Of a stretch of 64,000 nucleotides of DNA, positions 19,168-28,496 are shown piece after piece (position 1 is the first letter of the stretch; the number at the start of each line of letters is the position of its first letter). Source of the stretch: Mesoflavibacter zeaxanthinifaciens DSM 18436 (lineage in GTDB: Bacteria; Bacteroidota; Bacteroidia; Flavobacteriales; Flavobacteriaceae); contig NZ_AULQ01000005.1 of assembly GCF_000422365.1 (NCBI RefSeq), forward strand, positions 186,001 to 250,000, read 5' to 3'. A program made the position numbers and the translations under genes. Below the pieces are notes generated by a model. It was given only the letters and a program-made list of their open reading frames with translations. It made no database searches and was not told the DNA's origin.

Positions 19168-19542
19168 TCAAATACTTTTTAAAAGAATTAATCCTAAAAT
19201 AATACAACCTATAGGTAACAATAAAAGTATACTTGTATTATAGCTGTTTTTACTTTTATTGAATTTTGCGTTTAAAACCTTTCGGCTTTTACCATTGTAC
19301 TTCATCCAGTTTTTAAGGTGAATGATTATTGAAAATATGATGAATAACGTCCACATACTAGATGTAGACATTGTTTTAACATGCATCTTACTAAGAAACG
19401 TTACAAGAAAAGCACCTATAACAAATAATAAAGCGATTTGAAGTATTGAAATATAAAATAAGGCAATACTGTTAGCTTTTTGTTTAAACTTAGGTTTAAA
19501 TGCAGAAAATATAGCAAAGAAAAATTGATCAAATGTTGTCAT
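19168..19542 (-). CDS. Small membrane protein of unknown function
   Basis: The 124-residue protein has three predicted membrane helices (FYISILQIALLFVIGAFLV; SMWTLFIIFSIII; YNTSILLLLPIGCIILGLIL) and a basic loop between helices two and three. I recognise no family. It is convergent with the HDAC-like gene (2-base gap) and lies just past the terminator of the DUF5689 operon, so it probably has its own weak promoter or depends on read-through. Confidence 0.6.
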   Translation of the reverse strand: MTTFDQFFFAIFSAFKPKFKQKANSIALFYISILQIALLFVIGAFLVTFLSKMHVKTMSTSSMWTLFIIFSIIIHLKNWMKYNGKSRKVLNAKFNKSKNSYNTSILLLLPIGCIILGLILLKSI

Positions 19543-19552
19543 ATGTTGAAAT

Positions 19553-19584
19553 AAAAAAACCTGCTAAAGATAGCAGGTTTTTTT
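19553..19584 (-). terminator. Intrinsic terminator after the DUF5689 operon
   Basis: AACCTGCTA (19558-19566) pairs with TAGCAGGTT (19571-19579) around AAGA. A/T runs flank both sides, giving a U tract on the minus-strand transcript. Confidence 0.85.
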
Positions 19585-19609
19585 ATTTTTTAATGTTCTT
19601 AAGAATTTA

Positions 19610-20962
19610 TTATTCTGCAGAAACTTTTACATTATCAATCTCCCAAGTTGCAGCTGCAGAACTTGTAGATGTATATTTAAATGCAATAAACACATTACCA
19701 CCTGCAGCAGCAGAAAGATCTAAAGATCCTGAGTCAGTCCAAGAAGACCAGCTACCAGTGTTAGTATCTAAAGTTGGTGATAAAGCTACCCATGTACCAT
19801 CTGTAGTTGGGTCACCACCGTTATAGTCTGTCGCATAAAATACTTCTATATCATTACCATTGTACCTTTTTACAGTTTGGAATGTTAAGAAAGCACTTGG
19901 TGTATTTGATAAGTCAATTGGTAAAGAGATTAACCAATCTTCATTAGTTTGTGCTCCTCCAGAAAAACCAGACATTGTTGCACTATCATCTGGGTTACCA
20001 AAAGTATTGTAATACCATTCTTGTGTTCCTGTAACGTTGTAAGGTGTCCATTTATCTAAGTTTCCTGCAGAAAAATCGTCTTCAAATAATGGATCACATC
20101 TTAAGTCATTATCAAAGTTAATTGCTTCTGGTGTGTTGATATAAATTGTGTAAAAATCATCAAAATAATCTCTAGTTAATACACCATCAATACTACCTCT
20201 ATTTGCTGGTAATGGTAATCCTTTAAAATCTGAGAAAGTACTTGTACTTAAAATTACGCTACTTCCTGTTGCACAACTTTCTAGTAAACGCTCTCCATCA
20301 AAACTGTCATTAGTTTCAGATGCAAATGTAGTTGTATTACCTACTACAAGATTGCTATTAAATTGCATGTCATTTAATCTGATATATTGACTTTCTAGAG
20401 CATCACTAAATTGTGATATTGTAATTTCTTTTGGTACTATTGTAGCAACTTCACTTGTTCTAATAATATGGTTTGGCACTAATGTACTAGCTATTTCATC
20501 TATTTGATCTCCATTAAGACGACCTAATTGTAATACTCCGTTACTTTCGCCTACAGTTAATCCGTTAAGCTTAACATATACTTTTCTACCAAATTCGTAT
20601 TGAGTAAATAATGGGTTTTTATCTACTTGTACTACAATTGCAGCAGTTGGATTTTCTGGTGCGTCTTGGATTACTAATTGCTTATAAAAGTTACCACCTT
20701 CGTCACTAGACACAACATAACCTACTGTATATTTTTCTGATACTGTTTCGCTAGCTGCTTCGTAAGTGTATGCTTCGTTTCCATTACTACCAAATGCACC
20801 TAAAACACCACTTAAAGTATTAAATTCTGCATCTGTATTTGGGTATTCTGAAATCCCTTCGATTGTTGAAGGTACATCAAAGTTATCGTCTTCAACACAG
20901 CCTGTTAGTACAACTAAGCTTACTAAAAGTACTGCTATTTTGTTTAAATTTATTTTTTTCAT
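19610..20962 (-). CDS. DUF5689 and choice-of-anchor J lipoprotein
   Basis: The 450-residue product has a type II signal peptide (lipobox LTGC near residue 22). An OB-like DUF5689 domain spans about 40-285 (EKYTVGYVVSSDEGGNFYKQ, FGRKVYVKLNGLTVG, GSIDGVLTRDYFDD). A C-terminal choice-of-anchor-J jelly-roll domain spans about 295-450 (FEDDFSAGNLDKWTPYNV, AATWEIDNVKVSAE). It is probably a surface-exposed outer-membrane lipoprotein. It lies 32 bases downstream of a TonB receptor in the same orientation and probably acts as its accessory binding protein, in place of a SusD. The ligand is unknown. Confidence 0.85.
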   Translation of the reverse strand: MKKINLNKIAVLLVSLVVLTGCVEDDNFDVPSTIEGISEYPNTDAEFNTLSGVLGAFGSNGNEAYTYEAASETVSEKYTVGYVVSSDEGGNFYKQLVIQDAPENPTAAIVVQVDKNPLFTQYEFGRKVYVKLNGLTVGESNGVLQLGRLNGDQIDEIASTLVPNHIIRTSEVATIVPKEITISQFSDALESQYIRLNDMQFNSNLVVGNTTTFASETNDSFDGERLLESCATGSSVILSTSTFSDFKGLPLPANRGSIDGVLTRDYFDDFYTIYINTPEAINFDNDLRCDPLFEDDFSAGNLDKWTPYNVTGTQEWYYNTFGNPDDSATMSGFSGGAQTNEDWLISLPIDLSNTPSAFLTFQTVKRYNGNDIEVFYATDYNGGDPTTDGTWVALSPTLDTNTGSWSSWTDSGSLDLSAAAGGNVFIAFKYTSTSSAAATWEIDNVKVSAE

Positions 20963-20994
20963 CTTTTCTTGAATTATTTTTTTCTATAAATATA

Positions 20995-23874
20995 TTAAAA
21001 TCTTACGTAAACATTTAAATAATAAGTAGTTCCGTTACCATAAAAATAACGATTACCAAAAACAGGTCCGTTTGGATTTGTTTGTTCTTGCAATTGACTT
21101 CTGTAATCCACACGTCTTGATTGCTCAAAACCACCTGTACGATACTCTTGATTAAATACGTTATTTATTGTAGCAAAAAACCCAATAAAGTAGTCATTTA
21201 CTTTCCAAGATTTACCTCCTATAACGTTTACTAACATGTAATCGTCAAATTGTTCTTGTTGTAATAGTTGCTTTGCAACTGTAGGATCTACATCATTTAT
21301 TTCTCCTCCAGTAACTACGTAATTTTGACCATTTGCTGTATTATCTTGAAATTGAGTTTCTGAATATAATTCTGGGTCTGTTACAAAAGCAGCACTTCTT
21401 TTTAATGCACTAGGATCTACATAAGCGTTAGAGAAATGGTTTGCTGTTACACCTATATTCCAATAGTCTGGATCTCTATATTCAAAACCTATTTGGAAGG
21501 CTCTTTCTGGTCCACCTGCAACGTGTAAGTTTTTTAAGTTGGTTGTACCGTCACCAAATTGAGCTGTACCTGTTCCAAATTCTTGACTGTAATAAGTTAA
21601 GTTTGGATTGTTGTTATAAATGTATTGACCAAAAGATGCAGCACCTTTTAATTTAATTGTTGGTGTTACTTGTGCTTCTATACCTAATTCTCCTCCTATA
21701 CGTTGAGTTTCGATATTTGTAATTGCTTCTTGTACTAAGTTATTACCTGCACCTTCACTAAAGAAGAAACCTGTATCTGTTCCGTCTTCTGTTGTCGAGT
21801 AAAAACCTGTAAGTCTAGCTTTAACTATTGGAGAACGGAAAATATAACTTGCATCTACACTTGTTATTTTTTCGCTATCTACATCTTGTAACAACATATT
21901 AGATTGTCTTACGTTTGCAAACGTGTTTCTAATACTTGGTGCTTTAGTCATGTATACACCGTTAAAATCTAATAAGTGACGTCCAGAAATTTTATATGTT
22001 AATCCTGCTTTAGCGCCAAAGTTTTCAAATTCTACTTTTGGACCTTTACCAAAAGAGTTACCTACAAAATATCCGTTTTCAAATAAACCTGTTCTTTGGT
22101 AATCTGTTTTAGAAATGCTTCCTCCTAAATAAAAATCTACTTTACTGTACTTAAATACTGCTTGTGCAAAACCGCTTAATACGTTAGCATCAATTTCATA
22201 GTTATACTTATATCTATCTCCTTCTCTAGCAATTCTGTTTGGGTTTCTAACATCAGATTGTGCTGTTGTTAAAGTTCCGTCTGTATTTTGTGCTGGCTCA
22301 TCAGAGAAAAAGTCTACATCTAAATATCCTGATCCTCCTAATAAATCTGATACTTCTGCAAAGTTTTCACTTTTAAGATTTCTGTAGTTAACAGATGCAT
22401 TTAATCTGATATTGTCTGATAATTCTGAAGCTAAAATAATATTAGCCATTAACTGCTTATCGTCTATTCTGTCTTCTTGTACTGCATATACAGAGTTTTC
22501 AAAAGTTGAATTTGCTGTGTATAATGCATTCCAATCAAATTGACCATCGTTTACAAAATTTTGTTGCGCGATGTATGCTTGTTCGTAATCGTAAGCTGTT
22601 GGACCACCATCAACATTTAAATGATAGCTTGGTAAGTTTTGGTAGTAAGTTGGATCTGTATTTCTAGCTCCTCCAATATAACTATCTTGACCGTTAAATC
22701 TTACTAACCTTGTTCCTCCGTTATCTATTCTTGTATTACCTATTTGCCCAAATTGGTAACCTATGTTTGTGTTTATAGATGTTTTTTCAGAAATATCCCA
22801 ATAGTGATTTAACATTAGGATTGGTTCTTCAATTCTTCTAATTCTAGAGTTTCTTATATCTCCATTTAAATCTCCCCAAAATGGGTTGTATTGTCTTCCT
22901 TTTAGTCTAAAAACTTCTTCTGTAATAGCTGTTGATCTACCTCTTCTGTTTTGTGCGTAGATAGACGTGAAGTTTAAGCTGTGTTTATCGTTAATTTTCT
23001 TTTCGACTACAGCAACAAAAGAGTTTGCATCATAAAGTGTTCCGTCTATATAACCACCATCACCAAATCTTCTTGAAGCTAAAAGGCTATATGCCCATCC
23101 GTCTTCCATTAATCCAGAGTTATAACTTGCCATTATACGTCCTTCGTAACTTCTATTTGCAGAAGCAAAAGATAAACGACCACCTTCACGATATTTAGAA
23201 GCACGCATAACAATGTTATTTGTACCTGCTAAATCGCCAAAGTTATAGTCGTTAGGTGTACTACCCATTGAGAATTCTTGATTACGTTGTAAATCATTAA
23301 TTCCTCCCCAATTTCCCCATTGTGGTCTTCCGGTTGCTTGTTTGTTCATTTCTAAACCATTGATCAACACTTTTCCATTAGCGTTATCTAATCCTCTTGG
23401 TCTAAAAAAAGTTGCACTAAAGTCAAATGCAGCAGCATTTAAAAATACATCTCTAGATGATTGTAATAGTCCAGACACATTACTTGTTAATCCGTCATCT
23501 TCACTATTTAACTGATCATCAGAAATAGAAATGATATAAAGGTCTTTTTTATCACTAGCATTATAAGATAAAGTCATATCTTGTATGTCTAATGTTTTAC
23601 CTTCATTAACCACAATAGGATATCTTTTTGTGGTATAATCAACTTTTTCAATTTTAAGAATCTGCTCTCCTAAAGGTAGGTTTTGCTTAAAAGTAAATTG
23701 ACCAAAAGCATCTGTTTTAGTTGTTACGTTAGACTCTTCAATTGTTACTGTTACATCCGGAATTGGTTCATCGGTTACGGCATCTTTTACACTACCTTTT
23801 ACAATAGTTTGCTGCGCAAGCACTGTAAACGTTGAAAAAACTCCAAATAAGAAAAATAAAAAACTTTTTTTCAT
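20995..23874 (-). CDS. TonB-dependent receptor (paired with DUF5689 lipoprotein)
   Basis: The 959-residue outer-membrane receptor has a signal peptide ending LAQ, a carboxypeptidase-regulatory-like domain near residues 22-105 (VKGSVKDAVTDEPIPDVTVT), a plug domain (FFRPRGLDNANGKVLINGLE) and a C-terminal barrel with a terminal aromatic strand (YYLNVYVRF). Such receptors import substrates using the energy of TonB-ExbBD. The substrate is not readable from sequence. The adjacent DUF5689 lipoprotein and divergent EEP-family hydrolase suggest a nucleic-acid or phosphoester-derived nutrient. No SusD gene is next to it. Confidence 0.9.
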   Translation of the reverse strand: MKKSFLFFLFGVFSTFTVLAQQTIVKGSVKDAVTDEPIPDVTVTIEESNVTTKTDAFGQFTFKQNLPLGEQILKIEKVDYTTKRYPIVVNEGKTLDIQDMTLSYNASDKKDLYIISISDDQLNSEDDGLTSNVSGLLQSSRDVFLNAAAFDFSATFFRPRGLDNANGKVLINGLEMNKQATGRPQWGNWGGINDLQRNQEFSMGSTPNDYNFGDLAGTNNIVMRASKYREGGRLSFASANRSYEGRIMASYNSGLMEDGWAYSLLASRRFGDGGYIDGTLYDANSFVAVVEKKINDKHSLNFTSIYAQNRRGRSTAITEEVFRLKGRQYNPFWGDLNGDIRNSRIRRIEEPILMLNHYWDISEKTSINTNIGYQFGQIGNTRIDNGGTRLVRFNGQDSYIGGARNTDPTYYQNLPSYHLNVDGGPTAYDYEQAYIAQQNFVNDGQFDWNALYTANSTFENSVYAVQEDRIDDKQLMANIILASELSDNIRLNASVNYRNLKSENFAEVSDLLGGSGYLDVDFFSDEPAQNTDGTLTTAQSDVRNPNRIAREGDRYKYNYEIDANVLSGFAQAVFKYSKVDFYLGGSISKTDYQRTGLFENGYFVGNSFGKGPKVEFENFGAKAGLTYKISGRHLLDFNGVYMTKAPSIRNTFANVRQSNMLLQDVDSEKITSVDASYIFRSPIVKARLTGFYSTTEDGTDTGFFFSEGAGNNLVQEAITNIETQRIGGELGIEAQVTPTIKLKGAASFGQYIYNNNPNLTYYSQEFGTGTAQFGDGTTNLKNLHVAGGPERAFQIGFEYRDPDYWNIGVTANHFSNAYVDPSALKRSAAFVTDPELYSETQFQDNTANGQNYVVTGGEINDVDPTVAKQLLQQEQFDDYMLVNVIGGKSWKVNDYFIGFFATINNVFNQEYRTGGFEQSRRVDYRSQLQEQTNPNGPVFGNRYFYGNGTTYYLNVYVRF

Positions 23875-23932
23875 AAGTGAATTTGTTGTTAAAACTTTGT
23901 TTTACCATTAAATAATTATTATTTAAGGCGTG

Positions 23933-23940
23933 CAAATTTA
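23933..23940 (-). promoter_or_regulatory. Bacteroidota -7 box (TAAATTTG) of the TonB receptor/DUF5689 operon
   Basis: The minus-strand TAAATTTG matches TAnnTTTG exactly, 58 bases upstream of the receptor start. It is back to back with the plus-strand box at 23961. Confidence 0.5.
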
Positions 23941-23960
23941 CATTATTTATAATAAATATC

Positions 23961-23968
23961 TACTTTTG
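23961..23968 (+). promoter_or_regulatory. Bacteroidota -7 box (TACTTTTG) of the EEP-family gene
   Basis: TACTTTTG matches TAnnTTTG, 48 bases upstream of ATG 24017. The two divergent boxes are only 20 bases apart, so the divergent genes share a control region. Confidence 0.5.
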
Positions 23969-24016
23969 GCAGGAGTTTTGTAAATAACATAACAAAAACG
24001 TAACAAACACTTTTTA

Positions 24017-25093
24017 ATGAAACATTTTAATTACCTACTATTTGCACTACTATTTATTAGTATTATAAATGTAAATGCACAAGAAAAGAAAAAGTTTAAA
24101 ATCCACACTGTTGCTTTTTATAATCTTGAAAATTTATTTGACACCATCAATGACCCTACAAAAAATGATGAGGCAAGTCCAATGATGGAAATTAAAGCAA
24201 ACCGTCAAGAAATATACAAGAAGAAAGTACATAATATGGCTAGAGTAATTTCAGAAATTGGATCTGATTTTACAAGAAATTCTCCTGCAATTATTGGCGT
24301 TTGCGAGATAGAAAACGTTAACGTCCTTGAAGATATAGTAAATGACCCATTACTTTTGGGTAAAGATTATGGTATTGTTCACTTTAACTCTCCTGACAAC
24401 AGAGGTATTGACGTTGCTTTACTTTATCAAAAGAAGTTATTTCAAGTAACATCAAGAAGCACACATACTTTAAAGATTTATGATGATGAAACAAGAAAGC
24501 GTATAAACACAAGAGACCAATTATTAGTATCTGGTGAACTTGAAGGCGAGAAAATGCATTTTATTGTTAACCATTGGCCTTCAAGACGTGGTGGAGAAGC
24601 CAGAAGTAGACCTAAAAGAGTTGCTGCTGCTAAGTTAAACAAACGTATTATTGATAGCTTACAATCTATTGATCCATATGCTAAAATAATAACAATGGGA
24701 GATTTAAACGATGATCCTACCAACGCTAGTGTTAAGGACGTTTTAAAAGCAGAAAGAAATAAAAAGAAGGTAGACTTTAAAGGTATATATAATCCATACA
24801 TAGATATGTTTAAAAAAGAAGGATTAGGTACTACTGCTTATAGAGATGCTTGGAGTTTATTTGATCAAATTATGTTAACAGAGCCTTTCTTAAAGAAAGA
24901 TTATACAAATTGGACTTATTATAGAGCTGGTATTTTTAATGAAAACTACTTAGTGAATAAAAAAGGACGTTGGGAAGGTTACCCGTTAAGAAGTTTTGCT
25001 GATGGTGGATTTACCAATGGTTTTAGTGATCACTTTCCGGTTTATGTCTATCTAATTAAAGAACTTGAAGACAAAAAGAACAACGATAAATAA
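24017..25093 (+). CDS. Secreted endonuclease/exonuclease/phosphatase (EEP) family protein
   Basis: The 358-residue product has a signal peptide (MKHFNYLLFALLFISIINVN, then AQ). The metal-dependent EEP fold is shown by FYNLENLFDTINDP, IGVCEIENVNVL with the metal-binding Glu, VNHWPSRRGGE with the catalytic His, TMGDLNDDPTN, and SDHFPVYVYL with the terminal Asp-His pair. All key residues are present. It should hydrolyse phosphodiesters (DNA, RNA or other phosphoesters) outside the cytoplasm. It is divergent from the TonB receptor and DUF5689 operon, which suggests that it processes the imported substrate. Confidence 0.88.
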   Translation: MKHFNYLLFALLFISIINVNAQEKKKFKIHTVAFYNLENLFDTINDPTKNDEASPMMEIKANRQEIYKKKVHNMARVISEIGSDFTRNSPAIIGVCEIENVNVLEDIVNDPLLLGKDYGIVHFNSPDNRGIDVALLYQKKLFQVTSRSTHTLKIYDDETRKRINTRDQLLVSGELEGEKMHFIVNHWPSRRGGEARSRPKRVAAAKLNKRIIDSLQSIDPYAKIITMGDLNDDPTNASVKDVLKAERNKKKVDFKGIYNPYIDMFKKEGLGTTAYRDAWSLFDQIMLTEPFLKKDYTNWTYYRAGIFNENYLVNKKGRWEGYPLRSFADGGFTNGFSDHFPVYVYLIKELEDKKNNDK

Positions 25094-25110
25094 ATATCGA
25101 TAATAATATA

Positions 25111-25140
25111 AAAAAAGCGAGCTATATAGCTCGCTTTTTT
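25111..25140. terminator. Bidirectional intrinsic terminator (perfect 30-base palindrome)
   Basis: The two 15-base arms starting AAAAAAGCGAGC are perfectly self-complementary through a TATATA centre and end in T runs on both strands. It separates the EEP gene from the convergent membrane gene. Confidence 0.9.
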
Positions 25141-25144
25141 TATA

Positions 25145-25573
25145 TTAAAACCAAGTAGACCATGGTATTTTAGCTAATACTAATATTAATGCGATAGAGT
25201 AAAATATAGCAATAGTTTTTAGTTTTTTTGCTGAAGTTAATTTTTTCTTATGCTTAGAGTATCCTATAGTAATAAATGCTATAGCTAGTAACATTGCTAC
25301 AGGATGTTCTACCGCTACATTACGTATGGCGCTATTTTTCATAATTTCTCCCATGCTCATTTCTCCAAAGTAATCAGCAACAAACCATAAAATAATTCCT
25401 ATTAAAAACTGAATATGAGATACAATTAAAGTGAATAAAGAAATTCTAAAATCTCTTGCTTCATATTCTTTATTTGTAAATGTTTTAAAAAGCGCATTAA
25501 AGGTAGCTACAACTAACATTAAAAACACTAAATATGCCCAATAAGAGTGTAACATTTTTACTGTTGAATACAT
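25145..25573 (-). CDS. Four-helix membrane protein with spaced histidines
   Basis: The 142-residue protein has four hydrophobic helices and histidines near membrane borders (MLHSYWAYLVFL, IVSHIQFLIG, VEHPVAMLLA, SKHKKK). Proteins like this in Bacteroidota are often loosely labelled cytochrome b-like, and the histidine spacing would allow heme, but there is no proof here. The gene stands alone between two terminators. The ATG at 25573 is used; an in-frame ATG six codons later (MLHSYW) is also possible. Confidence 0.65.
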   Translation of the reverse strand: MYSTVKMLHSYWAYLVFLMLVVATFNALFKTFTNKEYEARDFRISLFTLIVSHIQFLIGIILWFVADYFGEMSMGEIMKNSAIRNVAVEHPVAMLLAIAFITIGYSKHKKKLTSAKKLKTIAIFYSIALILVLAKIPWSTWF

Positions 25574-25625
25574 ATATTTTTTATTTAATTAATTAGGCTA
25601 TAAAGGTAGTAATTATATTGCATAA

Positions 25626-25660
25626 AAAAACCGCTTCTTTACAGAAGCGGTTTTTAAATT
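25626..25660 (-). terminator. Intrinsic terminator after the second TonB receptor
   Basis: AAAAACCGCTTCT (25626-25638) pairs with AGAAGCGGTTTTT (25643-25655) around a four-base loop, directly past the receptor stop at 25679. Confidence 0.88.
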
Positions 25661-25678
25661 TAATTCTTTTTAGTAGAA

Positions 25679-28333
25679 TTAGAAGTTATATCTTAAGCTT
25701 GCGTTAAACGTTCTTCCAATACCTAAGTAGTAACCAAAAGCATCTCTTTGGTTAATATAGTCTGCATTGAAAAGGTTGTAAACATTAGCTCTAAAAGTCA
25801 TTTTGTTAGACCCTAAATCAAAGTTATAAGTTAAACCTGCATCTGCAAGAGTATAAGCAGGTAGTCTTACTGATTCGTATTTACCTCCTGAAAGAGCTTC
25901 TGCTGCAACATCTGCTGGATCTACAAACTCATATAAATCTGTGTAAATGTTGTAATCCATATCTACGGTTAACCCTTTTAATATTTGAGCTCTAACACCA
26001 AAACCAAATGAAGTTTGAGGTGCATTACCTATTTTAACTCCAGTTAAATTAACATTACCATCTGAAGTAATAAAGTCTCCAGTATCATCATTTTGAAGTG
26101 TATAAGGAGTTTCTCCGTCATACTTCCAGTTTCCTAAAGAACCATATCCTCTGAAAGACCATTTTGAAGCGATAGGACGATATTCAAAATCAAACTCTAC
26201 TCCATTATGTCTTTGAGTAACATCTGTAAGTCTGTAAGTACTAAACTCATCATCAGATGTATTTAAAGATCCATCTGCACCTGGTTGAACAGGTCCATTA
26301 ATAGATAAGAATCTATTACCCCATTGTGTAGAATAAACGTCTACATTTACTCTCCATTCTTTACCTTTAAATCTATAACCACCTTCAATACTAGTAATTT
26401 CCTCGTTATCTACATCTGGTTCTGCTAATCTGTTATCATATCTAATATCTGCAAAAATATTATCTAAATATGGTTGACGAGAATATGTACCTGCGTTAAC
26501 AAAGAATGAATGGTTATCATTAACTTTATAAGCAAATCCTCCTTTAATGTTGTAACCTCCTTTAGTTACTTTTTCAGATTTTCCTAGACCATTCCCTCTA
26601 CCTGTAAAAAATCCTTCTCTTTGGTAAGATTGAGTAGAAACAGCTCCTTGTACGAAAGCAGAAAAATTGTCGTTTTTATACTCTACTTGTCCAAAACCTC
26701 CTACATATTGAATTACTTCTTCGTAATTGTAATCATATCTTTGATCATTATCTGCATAATCAAATAATGCACTCCATGGATTAGCTTCAAAAGTCTCAGT
26801 TATAACATAATCAGAAGGACGGTCTGTTCTAAAGTTATCATTATAACCATCTAAACCTAATGTGTTTTCTAATTGTCTAAAATGTATACCGTTGTAAGTT
26901 CTTCCATCTACCCCTACATTTAAGTTCCAATTATCATTAATTTCATAATTTAAATTAGATAATAAACCATACCAGTTATGAGCATTAACTGAAGATCTTC
27001 TTAAATAAGAGTCACCAAAAGTACCATACTGACCTCCGTTTATTGTTGTAGCAGTAGCAATGTTGTTTTCAACGATTGCATCAAAATTAATTTCTCTTTC
27101 ATTTAATCCTGTAATACCTACATCTTCATTTCTAATACGTCCATTACCAACGTTACCAGTTCCGCCACCACGTCCCCATGATGCATATAATACTGTAGAT
27201 AATTCCATTTTGTCATTAATATTGAAATCCCAGTTAAGGTTAGCTACAGGTTTATGATAGTAGTTTCTACGCTCTGTAAATCTTTCTCCATTTAAAAAAC
27301 CAGAGTTATCATTAGCTTTTTCTCCGTAAGTTTCATAGAATTCTAAATCTTCAGAGAAGTTTTGATCATGCCATTGTGGAGCACCAGTTAATAAAAAGTT
27401 GAAAGTGTGAGTTTCGTTAGGCTTATAACCTACAGAAAACAAATAGTTTTGTCCTTGACCAGCTGTACCAATTGAATACTTTCTATGTGCTTGCCAATGA
27501 TCTACTAAAACAGAATAAGCCCATCCGCTTTCTTTAAGTCCAGAGCTATATGAAGCTGTTGTCTTGAAATAACTATCATTACCTCCTAAAAATCTAACAA
27601 AACCACCTTCTGTTTTATCTGTTGTTTTTGATACAATATTAACAGTACCTCCTACTGAAGATATAGCTAATTTTGACGCTCCTAAACCACGCTGTACTTG
27701 TACTGCGTTTGCAACATCACTCATACCTGACCAGTTTGACCAATACATTCTACCGTCTTCCATACCATTAATTGGTTGTCCGTTTAATAAGTAAGCCGTG
27801 TTAGTTTGATCAAAACCTCTTAAGAAAATTTGACTATCTCCAAATCCTCCTGCTTGATTAGAAACGTAAACAGATGGAGTGTTTTTCATAGCTTCACCAA
27901 ACTCTACGTTACCGGCAGCTTTTAATTGGATGTCTTTACCTCTAATTGTAGAAACTGCTACAGGAGTTTCTCTTCCTGCTGCTAAATCAATTACACCTGT
28001 TCCTACAATAACTACTTCTTCTAAAGAGTTATCTGGAGCTAAAGAAACTTTACCTAAATTTTTACTTCCGTTAAAAGTTAAAGTTATTGATTCATAACCT
28101 ACGTAAGAGATTACGATTTCTCCTGACTCTGATTGAGTTTTTAAAGTAAAGTTACCATCAAAATCAGTTGTAGTACCATTAGAAGTACCTTTTTCCATAA
28201 CACTTGCACTTGGCAAAGGGCTATTGATTTCTGAGTCAAGAACAGTACCTGTTACTGTACTTTGAGCCATTGTAAATGCAGTAAACATAAATGCTACTGC
28301 CAAAAACATAAATTGAATTTTGTTTTTCATCAT
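25679..28333 (-). CDS. TonB-dependent receptor (second)
   Basis: The 884-residue receptor has a signal peptide ending TMAQ, a carboxypeptidase-regulatory-like domain (VTGTVLDSEINSPLPSASV), a TonB-box-like EEVVIVG, a plug (QIFLRGFDQTNTAYLLNGQP, GLGASKLAISSVGGTVNIVS) and a barrel ending in a short aromatic strand (LRYNF). The substrate is unknown. It is a single-gene unit with its own promoter and terminator and no SusD or hydrolase partner. The barrel resembles siderophore or generic oligomer receptors only in the general way all such receptors do. Confidence 0.9.
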   Translation of the reverse strand: MMKNKIQFMFLAVAFMFTAFTMAQSTVTGTVLDSEINSPLPSASVMEKGTSNGTTTDFDGNFTLKTQSESGEIVISYVGYESITLTFNGSKNLGKVSLAPDNSLEEVVIVGTGVIDLAAGRETPVAVSTIRGKDIQLKAAGNVEFGEAMKNTPSVYVSNQAGGFGDSQIFLRGFDQTNTAYLLNGQPINGMEDGRMYWSNWSGMSDVANAVQVQRGLGASKLAISSVGGTVNIVSKTTDKTEGGFVRFLGGNDSYFKTTASYSSGLKESGWAYSVLVDHWQAHRKYSIGTAGQGQNYLFSVGYKPNETHTFNFLLTGAPQWHDQNFSEDLEFYETYGEKANDNSGFLNGERFTERRNYYHKPVANLNWDFNINDKMELSTVLYASWGRGGGTGNVGNGRIRNEDVGITGLNEREINFDAIVENNIATATTINGGQYGTFGDSYLRRSSVNAHNWYGLLSNLNYEINDNWNLNVGVDGRTYNGIHFRQLENTLGLDGYNDNFRTDRPSDYVITETFEANPWSALFDYADNDQRYDYNYEEVIQYVGGFGQVEYKNDNFSAFVQGAVSTQSYQREGFFTGRGNGLGKSEKVTKGGYNIKGGFAYKVNDNHSFFVNAGTYSRQPYLDNIFADIRYDNRLAEPDVDNEEITSIEGGYRFKGKEWRVNVDVYSTQWGNRFLSINGPVQPGADGSLNTSDDEFSTYRLTDVTQRHNGVEFDFEYRPIASKWSFRGYGSLGNWKYDGETPYTLQNDDTGDFITSDGNVNLTGVKIGNAPQTSFGFGVRAQILKGLTVDMDYNIYTDLYEFVDPADVAAEALSGGKYESVRLPAYTLADAGLTYNFDLGSNKMTFRANVYNLFNADYINQRDAFGYYLGIGRTFNASLRYNF

Positions 28334-28369
28334 GTTGAATTAAAAATTGTTTGTTTTCAAAATTTGATG

Positions 28370-28377
28370 CAAAATTA
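28370..28377 (-). promoter_or_regulatory. Bacteroidota -7 box (TAATTTTG) of the second TonB receptor
   Basis: The minus-strand TAATTTTG matches TAnnTTTG and is followed by CA, 36 bases upstream of ATG 28333. Confidence 0.55.
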
Positions 28378-28496
28378 CTACTAATTATAGATGTAATATT
28401 AACTTAATGTTAACATTAAGCGCTTTTTTAAAAATAAACAACTTAAAAACCCAATAATATCCTGAATAACAAAATTATAGACCTACTTCTTAACGT

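Noticed and set aside
19533-19826. Plus-strand open frame crossing the terminator at 19553-19584
   Set aside because: It runs through a strong hairpin and antisense to the DUF5689 gene; no homology is recognised.
20995-23874. SusC/SusD polysaccharide utilisation locus
   Set aside because: No SusD-like gene or glycoside hydrolase is near any of the three TonB receptors.
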